From Streptomyces fodineus (lineage in GTDB: Bacteria; Actinomycetota; Actinomycetes; Streptomycetales; Streptomycetaceae), in assembly GCF_001735805.1 (NCBI RefSeq), contig NZ_CP017248.1:7564001-7628000 (forward strand): DNA of 64,000 nt, in the 5' to 3' direction. The first letter of the stretch is position 1, and the number at the start of each line of letters is the position of its first letter. Under the pieces are notes generated by a model. That model did no database searches and had not been told where the DNA came from. It was given only the letters and a program-made list of their open reading frames with translations. This document shows, piece by piece, positions 43,260 through 51,176 of this stretch. The translations under genes were made by a program, and so were the position numbers.

Positions 43260-44080
43260 GACACCTCTCCCCGGACCGTGTCGAGCATCGGCGAGGGGTG
43301 CTCCTGGCGGCGCAGCGCGCGCCGGTTGGAACGTTCCTTGAGGATGACCTTCAGCACCCGGAACCCGTCGCGCACGGCCCGCAGATTGCTGGTGCCGTGG
43401 ATACGGAGGTACTCGTGGCTGGGAATCTCCTGGACCTTCAGGCCGGCCTTGACCACTCTGATGTTCATCAGCGTCTCGACCTCGAAGCCGGTGCAGTCGA
43501 GGTCGATCTTGTCCAGGCAGTGCCGCCAGAACGCGTTGTATCCGTAGCACAGGTCGGTGTAGCGGGCGCCGAACTTGCGGTTGACGACGGTGCACAGCGC
43601 CCAGTTGCCGAGCTTGCGGATGAAGGTCATGTCGTCGGTGCCGCCGCCGTTGGCGAAGCGCGAGCCCTTGGCGAAGTCGGCGCCGGAGACCAGCGCGGAG
43701 ACGTACGACACGATCTCGTTGCCGTCGGCGGAGCCGTCCGCGTCGACCATCACGATGATGTCTCCGCTGCACGCCTCGAACCCGGTGATCAGGGCATCCC
43801 CCTTGCCCCTGCCGTGCTGTTCGACGACCTTGACGTCCGGCCACAGCGAACGGGCCACGCCGACGGTGTCGTCCGTGGAATTGCCGTCGACCAGGACGAC
43901 TTCGTGTATCCAGTCCGGAAGCGTCTTGAAGACGTAGGGCAGGTTCTCCGCCTCGTTCATGGCGGGAATCACCACGCTCACCGGCGGAGTGATCGCCAGG
44001 TGAGAGGAGATCGGCCGGTAGTGCGCTTCGATCGACGGATCTTGCTGCCCTGAACTGGGCGGCCGCAGGACGGAACTCAT
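43256..44080 (-). CDS. GT2 glycosyltransferase, dolichyl-phosphate mannosyltransferase-like
   Basis: A 274-residue GT2 enzyme of the DPM1/polyprenyl-phosphate sugar transferase type. The fold reads VSVVIPAMNEAENLPYVFKTL (residues 34-54), VVLVDGNSTDDT, GRGKGDALITGFEACSGDIIVMVDADGSADG (DAD at 113-115), and then GSRFANGGGTDDM. It would load a sugar onto a polyprenyl phosphate as donor for the membrane transferases. The ATG at 44080 follows GAGAGGGA. It is the first gene of a four-gene overlapping operon. Confidence 0.9.
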   Translation of the reverse strand: MSSVLRPPSSGQQDPSIEAHYRPISSHLAITPPVSVVIPAMNEAENLPYVFKTLPDWIHEVVLVDGNSTDDTVGVARSLWPDVKVVEQHGRGKGDALITGFEACSGDIIVMVDADGSADGNEIVSYVSALVSGADFAKGSRFANGGGTDDMTFIRKLGNWALCTVVNRKFGARYTDLCYGYNAFWRHCLDKIDLDCTGFEVETLMNIRVVKAGLKVQEIPSHEYLRIHGTSNLRAVRDGFRVLKVILKERSNRRALRRQEHPSPMLDTVRGEVS

Positions 44081-44476
44081 GGGTTTTTCCCTCTCGTCCG
44101 GTGGACCGCCCACCCCCGGGCGGCCCGGCTCTGTGTCCGGTTCGAAAGGGGGGTTCTCATCTTCGGCGCGGTGAACTGATCTCCGTGCACCCCGATGAGC
44201 TGGCAAAGCTGGCCGGTCTGCCGGAGAAGAACGGCAGCCGGTCGCGCGGCACGACTCGGTCACAGTTGCGGTCACCGAGCACGGCACCCCCCTACCGCGC
44301 CCCGCGCCGGTGGACGCCGCGGCCCTGAGCCCTCCCCTGGAGCCGTGTGCCGACGTGCCGGTGCGGGTGAGATGTGATGTACGACGGTATTGACGATTGA
44401 ACCCGAAAAGCAAGCCCTGGAGGGCTGTCTCCCGGTTTTGTTGGTTTGGCCGTTACACAACTTTGGCCGGTGTTGT
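44081..44476. other. Promoter region of the glycan operon
   Basis: 396 bp without a supported gene. Two direct repeats, TTTGGCCG (44445-44452 and 44462-44469), start 17 bp apart in a T-rich stretch and may bind a regulator of the minus-strand operon. The stretch also contains the 3' flank of the small membrane protein gene. Confidence 0.45.
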
Positions 44477-44851
44477 TCAGACTTGTGTGCGTTTTCCGGA
44501 AATTCGTTCCCGGATCAGGGTCAGCGCCAGGAGCAGCAGGCTGAGTGCGGTCACCGCGACCACCCCGCCGCGGACGGACCAGCGGTGGACCGCGAGCATG
44601 CCTTGGGCAACCAGCATGTTGGCGACGACCGAGCCCGCAAGTGCGCAGAGCGTCCGGCCGAAGGGATCCAGCCCGCGCAGCGCCGCGGCGAGCGCCACGG
44701 CCGGCGCCGCGAGCAGGAAGAACAGGGTGCACGGGCCGCGCAGTGGAGAAGCGGAATCGATGAGAGCGAGCAGCGCGCCCACCCCTGCGACGGCCGTTGC
44801 GGCCCCCGCGAGCAGCGGCAATGAGGATGTCTTGATGCGTATGGTCTGCAT
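44477..44851 (-). CDS. Small membrane protein with four predicted helices
   Basis: A predicted 124-residue protein with no recognised domain. Four hydrophobic segments are evident (SSLPLLAGAATAVAGVGALLAL, TLFFLLAAPAVALAAAL, LCALAGSVVANMLVAQGML, GVVAVTALSLLLLALTLI). A basic C-terminus RERISGKRTQV suggests both ends are cytoplasmic. The start is ATG 44851 with a weak upstream purine stretch. A start at 44944 would overlap the upstream promoter. Its position upstream of the glycan operon suggests, but does not show, a role there. Confidence 0.65.
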   Translation of the reverse strand: MQTIRIKTSSLPLLAGAATAVAGVGALLALIDSASPLRGPCTLFFLLAAPAVALAAALRGLDPFGRTLCALAGSVVANMLVAQGMLAVHRWSVRGGVVAVTALSLLLLALTLIRERISGKRTQV

Positions 44852-45126
44852 TGGCGACTTTGCCCCCCGACGCGCCGGATGCCGGGCTTCAATGTGGCGC
44901 AGGCCCGGCGAGCCCGTCAAGACGGACGATCCGTCTTTAAACATTCATTCCCCCCGCGGCCGGCTGACGTGACGTCAACAGATCTGGCATGCACACGCAA
45001 TAGATGAGTGGTGAACGTCTCGGGTTGATCCCGTTGAGACCGCAAAAGTCTTGGCATGAACACTTCCCGTCAACACGCGTAGTTGCTACGACAGTTATGG
45101 CAGAGATCCTGCTAAAGGGAGGTTCC

Positions 45127-45921
45127 ATGAGACGTTCCCGACTTACCGGATTCGTGACCTCGCTCCTCCTCGCCGCCGGCCTCGGCCTCACCGGGGCCGG
45201 TCACGCGACGGCCGCGACCGGCGGCTATGTGGCACTCGGCGACTCCTACTCCTCAGGAGTCGGCGCGGGCAGCTACCTCAGCTCCAGCGGCTCCTGCGAC
45301 CGCAGCACGAAGGCGTACCCCTACCTGTGGAACGCCGCGCACAGTCCGTCCTCGTTCGCCTTCAACGCCTGCTCGGGCGCCACGACGGACGACGTCATGG
45401 CGGGCCAGCTCGGCTCGCTGAACTCCTCCACCTCACTGGTCTCCATCACCATCGGCGGCAACGACGCCGGCTTCTCCGACGTCATGACGACCTGTGTCAT
45501 CCAGTCCGACAGCGCCTGCCTCTCCCGGATCAACACGGCCAAGGCGTACGTCGACTCCACGCTCCCCGGCAAGCTGGACACCGTCTACAACGCGATCAGC
45601 GCCAAGGCCCCGAGCGCCCGGGTGGTCGTGCTCAGCTACCCGCGCTTCTACCTGCTCGGCCAGACCTGCCTCGGTCTCTCCGACACCAAGCGGTCCGCGA
45701 TCAACGGCGCGGCCGACTACATCGACGCCGCCATCCAGAAGCGCGCCCAAGCCCACGGCTTCGTCTTCGGCGACGTCCGCTCCGCGTTCTCCAGCCACGA
45801 GATCTGCTCCGGCGACTCCTGGCTGCACAGCGTCAACTGGCTCGACATCAGCGAGTCGTACCACCCCACCGCGGGCGGCCAGTCGGGCGGCTATCTGCCG
45901 GTGCTCACGAACAACGCATGA
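45127..45921 (+). CDS. Secreted SGNH/GDSL esterase-lipase
   Basis: A 264-residue secreted hydrolase. The signal peptide covers residues 1-30 (HATAAT). Block I is VALGDSYSSGVGAGSY with the catalytic Ser, block III ITIGGNDAGFSD with the oxyanion Asn, and the C-terminal block V ISESYHPTAGGQSGGY with the catalytic His. It closely resembles Streptomyces GDSL lipases (the S. coelicolor and S. rimosus enzymes). The ATG has AAAGGGAGG upstream. A small inverted repeat, CGTAGTTGCTACG (45078-45090), lies in the promoter region. Confidence 0.95.
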   Translation: MRRSRLTGFVTSLLLAAGLGLTGAGHATAATGGYVALGDSYSSGVGAGSYLSSSGSCDRSTKAYPYLWNAAHSPSSFAFNACSGATTDDVMAGQLGSLNSSTSLVSITIGGNDAGFSDVMTTCVIQSDSACLSRINTAKAYVDSTLPGKLDTVYNAISAKAPSARVVVLSYPRFYLLGQTCLGLSDTKRSAINGAADYIDAAIQKRAQAHGFVFGDVRSAFSSHEICSGDSWLHSVNWLDISESYHPTAGGQSGGYLPVLTNNA

Positions 45922-45939
45922 CCCGACCGGGCTCGCCCG

Positions 45940-47583
45940 TCAGGGTGAACTCCGCGGCGAGCCCGACACCGAGGCGGAGGCCCCGTCCGACGGGGTCTCC
46001 GTCGCCGTACTACAGGTCACCGAGAACGGAACGGCGTTCGACGTGGTCTGCACGGGCCCGCGCACCTTCACGCTGACCTGGTCCCCGGTCGTCCCGCTGC
46101 CGGAGCCCGCCGCGAGGGTCACCCGCACGGTCCGCATCCTGCCGCCGCCGTCCGGGAAGGACAGCGTCCGCCAGCCGGGATCCGACACCGACCCGCGGGT
46201 CGTCACCCACCGGTACACCACCTGCGCGGGCAGCCGCCCCACCGTGAACGTCGCCGTGAAGGCGGGCGCCTGCGCGGGCGGCGGCGGACAGCTCCCGGTG
46301 TACGTCGTGTGCGCGCCGCTCAGGGTGACCTGCACGGACTGTTCCGGCTGGGTGCCCGACGACGGGCCGCTGCCCGCGGTCGACGGCGTCCCGGTGCCCG
46401 CGTCCGTGCTGCGGTGCGCGGTCGGCCGCTGCGGGCTCCCGCTCGCCCGGCTGCCGCCCTCGTTCCCCTGACCGCCGCCCGCGTGGCGGTCCAGCAGCGC
46501 GTACGTCAGCCCCGCCAGCGCCAGGACGAGCGCGAGCAGACCCGCCACCAGCACCGCGACCGCCCTGCGGCCGCGCTGCGGCGACTCGGACGTCGTGGTG
46601 GCGGAGGCCGGCCTCGGCGGGGTCGCAGAGGGCCCCTGGTACGGCGGCGCGGCCATCGGGGCGGTGTACGGCGGCACTTGCGGCGCGGCCCTCCGGGGTG
46701 CTCCTCCCCCGGAGGGGGCACCCCCGGCCGCGACGATCCGCAGCTCGTGTTCCGCCCGGTCGGCGTCCAGCCGCTCGGCGGGGTCCTTGCGCAGCAGCCC
46801 CTCGATGACCGGGGCGAGCGGCCCGGCTCGGTGCGGCGGCGGCAACTCCTCGTCCACCACGGCACGCAGCGTGTTGAGCGGGGTGTCGTACCGGAACGGC
46901 GAGACACCCTCCACGGCCGCGTAGAGCAGCACGCCCAGCGACCACAGGTCGGACTCCGGTCCGGGCGTGTGCCCCAACGCCCGCTCCGGGGCGAGGAATT
47001 CGGGCGAGCCGATCACCTCGCCGGTCATGGTCAGCGCGGAGCTGCCCTCGACCGAGGCGATCCCGAAGTCGGTCAGCACCACCCGGCCGTCGTCGGCCAG
47101 CAGCACGTTGGCCGGCTTCACATCCCGGTGCAGCACCCCGGCGGCGTGCGCGGCGCGCAGCGCGGAGAGCACCTCGGCACCGATGTGCGCGGCCCGCTGC
47201 GGCGACAGCGGCCCCTCCGCCTCCACCTGCTCGGCGAGCGACAGCCCGCGCACCAGCTCCATCACGATCCAGGGCCGGCCGCCCTCCATGGCCACGTCGT
47301 ACACCGTGACGACGTTGCGGTTGGCGACCCGGGCCGCGGCCCAGGCCTCGCGCTCCAGACGCGCGTACATCCGCTCGATGTCGGAAGCCGGCAGCCCGGC
47401 CGGGGCCCGCACCTCCTTGACGGCCACCTCGCGGTGCAGCACCTCGTCCCGGGCGCGCCACACGGTGCCCATGCCGCCCTCGCCCAGCGGCGACAGCAGA
47501 CGGTAGCGGCCCGCGATCACTTGCTCGCGGCCCGGCTCTTCGGTCACGGGCGCCCCCCGGCGGAAGTCGCGTGATTTCTCCAT
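45940..47583 (-). CDS. Membrane Ser/Thr protein kinase (PknB-like) with extracellular domain
   Basis: A 547-residue Hanks-type kinase. The P-loop LGEGGMGTVWRARD, VAVKEV (Lys), catalytic loop LHRDVKPANVLL, DFG in VVLTDFGIASVEG, and SPEFLAPERA are all intact. A proline-rich juxtamembrane stretch and one helix (VAVLVAGLLALVLALAGLTYALL) lead to a C-terminal extracellular domain of about 170 residues (Ser/Thr-rich, then a beta-rich unit) that lacks PASTA repeats. The start is ATG 47583. GTG 47547 is an alternative nearer the conserved region. It ends 18 bp from the convergent esterase gene. Confidence 0.92.
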   Translation of the reverse strand: MEKSRDFRRGAPVTEEPGREQVIAGRYRLLSPLGEGGMGTVWRARDEVLHREVAVKEVRAPAGLPASDIERMYARLEREAWAAARVANRNVVTVYDVAMEGGRPWIVMELVRGLSLAEQVEAEGPLSPQRAAHIGAEVLSALRAAHAAGVLHRDVKPANVLLADDGRVVLTDFGIASVEGSSALTMTGEVIGSPEFLAPERALGHTPGPESDLWSLGVLLYAAVEGVSPFRYDTPLNTLRAVVDEELPPPHRAGPLAPVIEGLLRKDPAERLDADRAEHELRIVAAGGAPSGGGAPRRAAPQVPPYTAPMAAPPYQGPSATPPRPASATTTSESPQRGRRAVAVLVAGLLALVLALAGLTYALLDRHAGGGQGNEGGSRASGSPQRPTAHRSTDAGTGTPSTAGSGPSSGTQPEQSVQVTLSGAHTTYTGSCPPPPAQAPAFTATFTVGRLPAQVVYRWVTTRGSVSDPGWRTLSFPDGGGRMRTVRVTLAAGSGSGTTGDQVSVKVRGPVQTTSNAVPFSVTCSTATETPSDGASASVSGSPRSSP

Positions 47584-47592
47584 AAACGTAGC

Positions 47593-49065
47593 TCAGCCGA
47601 GCGCGGATGCGGCCCCCTTGAGCACCAAACCGGCACCCAGGGCCATCACGACCAGCGCGGACACGAGCGGCACGGACCGGCGCACCAGCGCGGTCACCGG
47701 GTGGGTGGTCCAGCGCGGACGCCGTTCCAGGGCGCGGGTCACCCCCGAACCCAGCCGGACCACGGCGAACCCGGCCGCCGTGAGCGTCAGCGCGAGCCCG
47801 GCGCCGTAGGCCACGACGAGGAGCAGCCCGAACCACGCCTTCCCGAGCGCGGCGGCGCCGACGAGCACGACCACGGCGGACGGGCTGGGCACGAGCCCAC
47901 CGGCGAAACCGAGCAGGATCGTGCCGCGGACGGTGGGCGCGGCGGGGTGGGTATGGGTGTGTCCTCCGTGGGTGTGGGTGTGGGTGTGGGTGTGTCCCTC
48001 ATGAGTGTGCTCGACAGGGTGAGGGGGGTGATGGTGGTGGTCATGATGGCGGGACGACCACACCCGCCGTACGAGGTTCGCGCCCGCCGCGAGGACCAGT
48101 GCGCCACCGGCGATGCCCAGCCAGGCGATCACCGAGGGTGTGGCGGCGGAGCCGGCGGTGACCAGCAGGCCCAGGGCGACCACGCCGAGGGTGTGGGTCA
48201 CGGTGACCGAGGCGGCCAGCGGCAGTACGTCCCGCGGCCGGGCCCGGCCTCCGCGGGCCGCGGCTGCCGCGGCCATCAGGGTCTTGCCGTGGCCCGGCGC
48301 GAGGGCGTGCAGCGCGCCGAGGACGACCGCGATCAGCAGCGCGAGCGCGGCGAAGCCGACGGTGAGGTCGCGGCGGGCCACGAGGTCGTCCAGCTCGCGG
48401 GTCCAGCGGTCGGCACCCCGCGGCAGGACGGCGGCACCCGGTGCCGCCTGCCGCTCCTCGGCGAGGGCCGGTCCGCCGGGGCGCAGCCGCAGGGAGGCGG
48501 CGGTGGTGTCGGCCGGGGAGGACAGCAAGTCCTTCGGATACGTGGTCAGTTCGTGCGAGACCGAGGACTTCGGTACGTCCGTCGCGGTCAGCGTCATACG
48601 GTCGCCACGCGCGGTGATCTCCCGCCAGCCCGGCCCGCCGGTGCCGTCCGCGCTGTGGAAACCGACGGTCACGGTGGCGCCGCGGGGGAGCGGGGCGGTC
48701 AGCCGGCACTCCACACGGAGGGTGTGCAGCCCGGCCTGGCCGGGACGCAGCCGGGCCGTGCCGCCGACGGCCGTCAGCGTGGCCGTACGGCCGTCGACCG
48801 TGAGTCCGCTGCCCTCGGCGGCCCGTGCGCACCGCTGGTGGGCCCATGCTGTCGTGCCCAGCCGTTTCAGGTCGGGCCCGGCCTGGGTCGCCGGGATCTC
48901 GGCGAGGTCCTCCACATGGTCGACGCGGAGTTCGCCGGGGGCGGCGACCAGGCCGTCGTAGCGGTTGACGGTGAAGTTCCCGAGGGGGTGGGCGCTCGCC
49001 GTGCCGCCGGGAAGGAGGGCCAGCGCGCCGGTGGCGAGCAGCAGGAACGTGAGGCGTCGCTTCAC
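47593..49065 (-). CDS. NicO-family nickel/cobalt transporter with N-terminal extracytoplasmic domain
   Basis: A 490-residue membrane protein. A signal peptide (ending ASAHPLGNFTVNR) and an extracytoplasmic domain of about 200 residues precede the NicO/RcnA-type transporter (LHALAPGHGKTLMAAAAAA, the helix signature). A loop of about 35 residues is extremely His-rich (HHDHHHHPP and HTHTHTHTHGGHTHTH) and should bind metal. The GTG overlaps the TPR gene stop (GTGA). It is probably a Ni/Co permease. Import or export cannot be decided. It is the last gene of the DUF4331-TPR-NicO operon. Confidence 0.88.
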   Translation of the reverse strand: MKRRLTFLLLATGALALLPGGTASAHPLGNFTVNRYDGLVAAPGELRVDHVEDLAEIPATQAGPDLKRLGTTAWAHQRCARAAEGSGLTVDGRTATLTAVGGTARLRPGQAGLHTLRVECRLTAPLPRGATVTVGFHSADGTGGPGWREITARGDRMTLTATDVPKSSVSHELTTYPKDLLSSPADTTAASLRLRPGGPALAEERQAAPGAAVLPRGADRWTRELDDLVARRDLTVGFAALALLIAVVLGALHALAPGHGKTLMAAAAAARGGRARPRDVLPLAASVTVTHTLGVVALGLLVTAGSAATPSVIAWLGIAGGALVLAAGANLVRRVWSSRHHDHHHHPPHPVEHTHEGHTHTHTHTHGGHTHTHPAAPTVRGTILLGFAGGLVPSPSAVVVLVGAAALGKAWFGLLLVVAYGAGLALTLTAAGFAVVRLGSGVTRALERRPRWTTHPVTALVRRSVPLVSALVVMALGAGLVLKGAASALG

Positions 49066-51083
49066 TTCGCGGCCCCCAGCGCCGTGCGGGCCTCGGCCGC
49101 GCCGAGCGGGGAGAAGCCGGGGTTCAGGCTCAGGGCCGAGGTGAGGGAGGCGCGGCCCGCCGTGCGGTCGCCCGTGGCCAGCTCGATCATGCCGCGGTGG
49201 TACAGGAAGGAGGCGTTGCGGTAGCCGGTGGCGGTGGCCCGGCGGGCGAACGGCAGGGCCTCGGTGTCCCGGCCGTTCACATGCAGCGCCCAGGCCAGGG
49301 CGTCCGCGGTGTGCACGGTGTGCCGGCGGGCCCATTCGGCGCGGGCCGCGCGCAGGGCGGCCGCCTTGTCGCCGTGTTCGGCGGCGGCCAGCGCGGTGTC
49401 CAGGTCGGCGTTGACGCCGTTGGCCCGGGCCAGCGCGATCCAGGCGTCCACGAGCGCGTACTGCTGCCGCGCCCTGGCCCGGTCGCCGGCCGCGCCCCGC
49501 GCCTCGTACAGCTCGCCCAGTTCGACGAGCGGACCCGGCAGCGGATAGCGGGACACCACCGTCTCCATGCCCTTGATCGCCGCCGCGCGGTCCCCGCTCG
49601 CCGCCTGCGCCCGCGCCCGGCCCTCCAGCGCCGGAAGATAGGTGTCGTCGGCGGCGAGGGAACGGGCGTAGTAGCTGAGGGCGGTCTTGTAGTCGCCCTG
49701 GTTCCAAGCGAGTTGGCCGAGCTGGGCGGCCACGTAGGCGATGTCGCCGTGCGACGTGGCCCCCGCGAGCGCCTGCCCGAGCACACGGCGTGCTGTGGCG
49801 ACGTCCCCCTTCAGCTCGTGCACATACGCGTACCGCGTGAAGACCGGTACGCCCGGCTTGCGGGCGTCGGCGGTCTCGGCGGCCTGCGACGCCTCGGCGT
49901 ACCGGCCGAGTTCGACCAGGGCGTCGATACGGGAGGACAGCGCGCGTTCGCTGTACGGGTTCTGCCGCAGTGCCGCGTCCGCATAGGTCAGGGCGTCCTT
50001 GAAGTCGTGCCGCGCGGCGGCGAGGGCGGCCCGGCCGGCCAGCGCCTGGTCGTTGTCCGGGGCCAGGTCGAGGGACCGTCGCAGTGCCTTGTCCGCCTGC
50101 GGGTAGCGGGACGGATCGCCCTTGGTCCGCGCCTGCTCGACATAGGCCAGGCCCAGCGTGGCCCAGCTGCCGGAGTCCCTGGGCTGGCTGCGCAGATGCG
50201 CCTGGAGCGCGGCGATGCTCGCGTCGAGGTCACCGCCGCCGAGTACACCGGGGTCGACGGCGCTGGAGGCGACCGGCATGGTGGCGGGCGCCCGGCCGGC
50301 ACCGAGGGCGATGGCTCCGCCGGTGAGCGCGACGGCCAACAGGACGGAACAGCCCGCCAGTTGAGCGGCCCGCCAGCGCCGCCCGGCGATGGCGAACCGG
50401 CGGACGGCGGCCACGCGCTGCTCGGAGCCGACGGCCGGGGGCGAGTCGGGGGCGGTGACCTCGGCCGCGCGCCGGCCGGAGCCGGTGGGCGAGGACGCTT
50501 CGGAGCGGGGCGCTCCGCGCTCAGCGGCGGCGGGGACAGAGCCCTTGGCGTCGGGGCAGCCCGCGTCGGCAGCGTCCGGCACCGGTACGCCACCGTCGAC
50601 GGCACTCCCCGCCGGCCCGGTGCTGACCACCGACCCGGGGTTGCTCGCCGACCCGCTGCTCGCCTTTCGCCCGGCGTTGCCGGTCGGTCCGGTGCTGTCC
50701 GTCGGCATGGTGCTGTCTGTTTGTCCGGTGCTGCCAGCCGACCCGGCGTTGCCCGTCCGCCCGGCGCCGCCCTCCCGCCCACTGCCCGCCTTGCGCCCGG
50801 CACTGCCCGTCGGTCCGGTGCTGTCCTTCCGCCCGGAGTTGCCCGTCCGTCCGGCGCCGCCCTCCCGCCCGCTGCCCGCCTTGCGCCCGGCGTTGTCCGT
50901 CGGCCCGGTACTGCCCGTTCGCCCGGCACTGTCCTTCCGCCCAGCACTGCCCGTTCGCCCAGCGCTTCCGGTTCGCTCAGCGCTACCCGTTCGCCCGGCA
51001 CTGCCGGTTCGCCCGGCACTGCCCGTTCGCCCGGCGTTGTCCCTCTGCCCGTCCATGTCGTCGTCCTGTCTGTGCGGGCCCAT
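49062..51083 (-). CDS. Membrane TPR protein with long N-terminal AGRTGS repeat region
   Basis: A 673-residue protein. Residues about 17-142 are imperfect hexapeptide repeats of the AGRTGS type, encoded by an 18-bp minisatellite. One helix (about 239-263) follows, then an extracytoplasmic array of TPR-like helical repeats from about 280 to the C-terminus (SWATLGLAYVEQARTKGDPSRYPQADKALRRSLDLAPDN). The ATG follows AGGAG. It is flanked by DUF4331 and NicO genes and overlaps the latter. It probably acts as an extracytoplasmic scaffold in metal handling; this is inferred from context only. Confidence 0.82.
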   Translation of the reverse strand: MGPHRQDDDMDGQRDNAGRTGSAGRTGSAGRTGSAERTGSAGRTGSAGRKDSAGRTGSTGPTDNAGRKAGSGREGGAGRTGNSGRKDSTGPTGSAGRKAGSGREGGAGRTGNAGSAGSTGQTDSTMPTDSTGPTGNAGRKASSGSASNPGSVVSTGPAGSAVDGGVPVPDAADAGCPDAKGSVPAAAERGAPRSEASSPTGSGRRAAEVTAPDSPPAVGSEQRVAAVRRFAIAGRRWRAAQLAGCSVLLAVALTGGAIALGAGRAPATMPVASSAVDPGVLGGGDLDASIAALQAHLRSQPRDSGSWATLGLAYVEQARTKGDPSRYPQADKALRRSLDLAPDNDQALAGRAALAAARHDFKDALTYADAALRQNPYSERALSSRIDALVELGRYAEASQAAETADARKPGVPVFTRYAYVHELKGDVATARRVLGQALAGATSHGDIAYVAAQLGQLAWNQGDYKTALSYYARSLAADDTYLPALEGRARAQAASGDRAAAIKGMETVVSRYPLPGPLVELGELYEARGAAGDRARARQQYALVDAWIALARANGVNADLDTALAAAEHGDKAAALRAARAEWARRHTVHTADALAWALHVNGRDTEALPFARRATATGYRNASFLYHRGMIELATGDRTAGRASLTSALSLNPGFSPLGAAEARTALGAAK
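50665..51045. repeat. 18-bp coding minisatellite
   Basis: About twenty diverged copies of an 18-bp unit close to CGCCCGGCACTGCCCGTT (plus strand). It encodes the hexapeptide repeats of the TPR protein on the minus strand. The copies nearest the start codon are most uniform, as expected for recent slippage. Confidence 0.8.
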
Positions 51084-51176
51084 GCCGTCTCCTGCGTTTG
51101 TCGGTCGTGTGGGGGGCGCGGCCCGTCGTGGGGGAGGGGAAGGTACGGGCCGCGCCGGTCTGGGTGGGGGCTGGGG

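Noticed and set aside
42270..43844. 524-codon version of the second GT2 gene
   Set aside because: The extra 195 codons lie within the first GT2 gene in another frame and are Arg/Gly-rich. The TTGA overlap with an SD at 43259 gives a normal GT2 N-terminus.
50665..51045. CRISPR array
   Set aside because: The repeats are contiguous 18-bp units with no spacers and remain in frame in the TPR gene, so this is a coding minisatellite.
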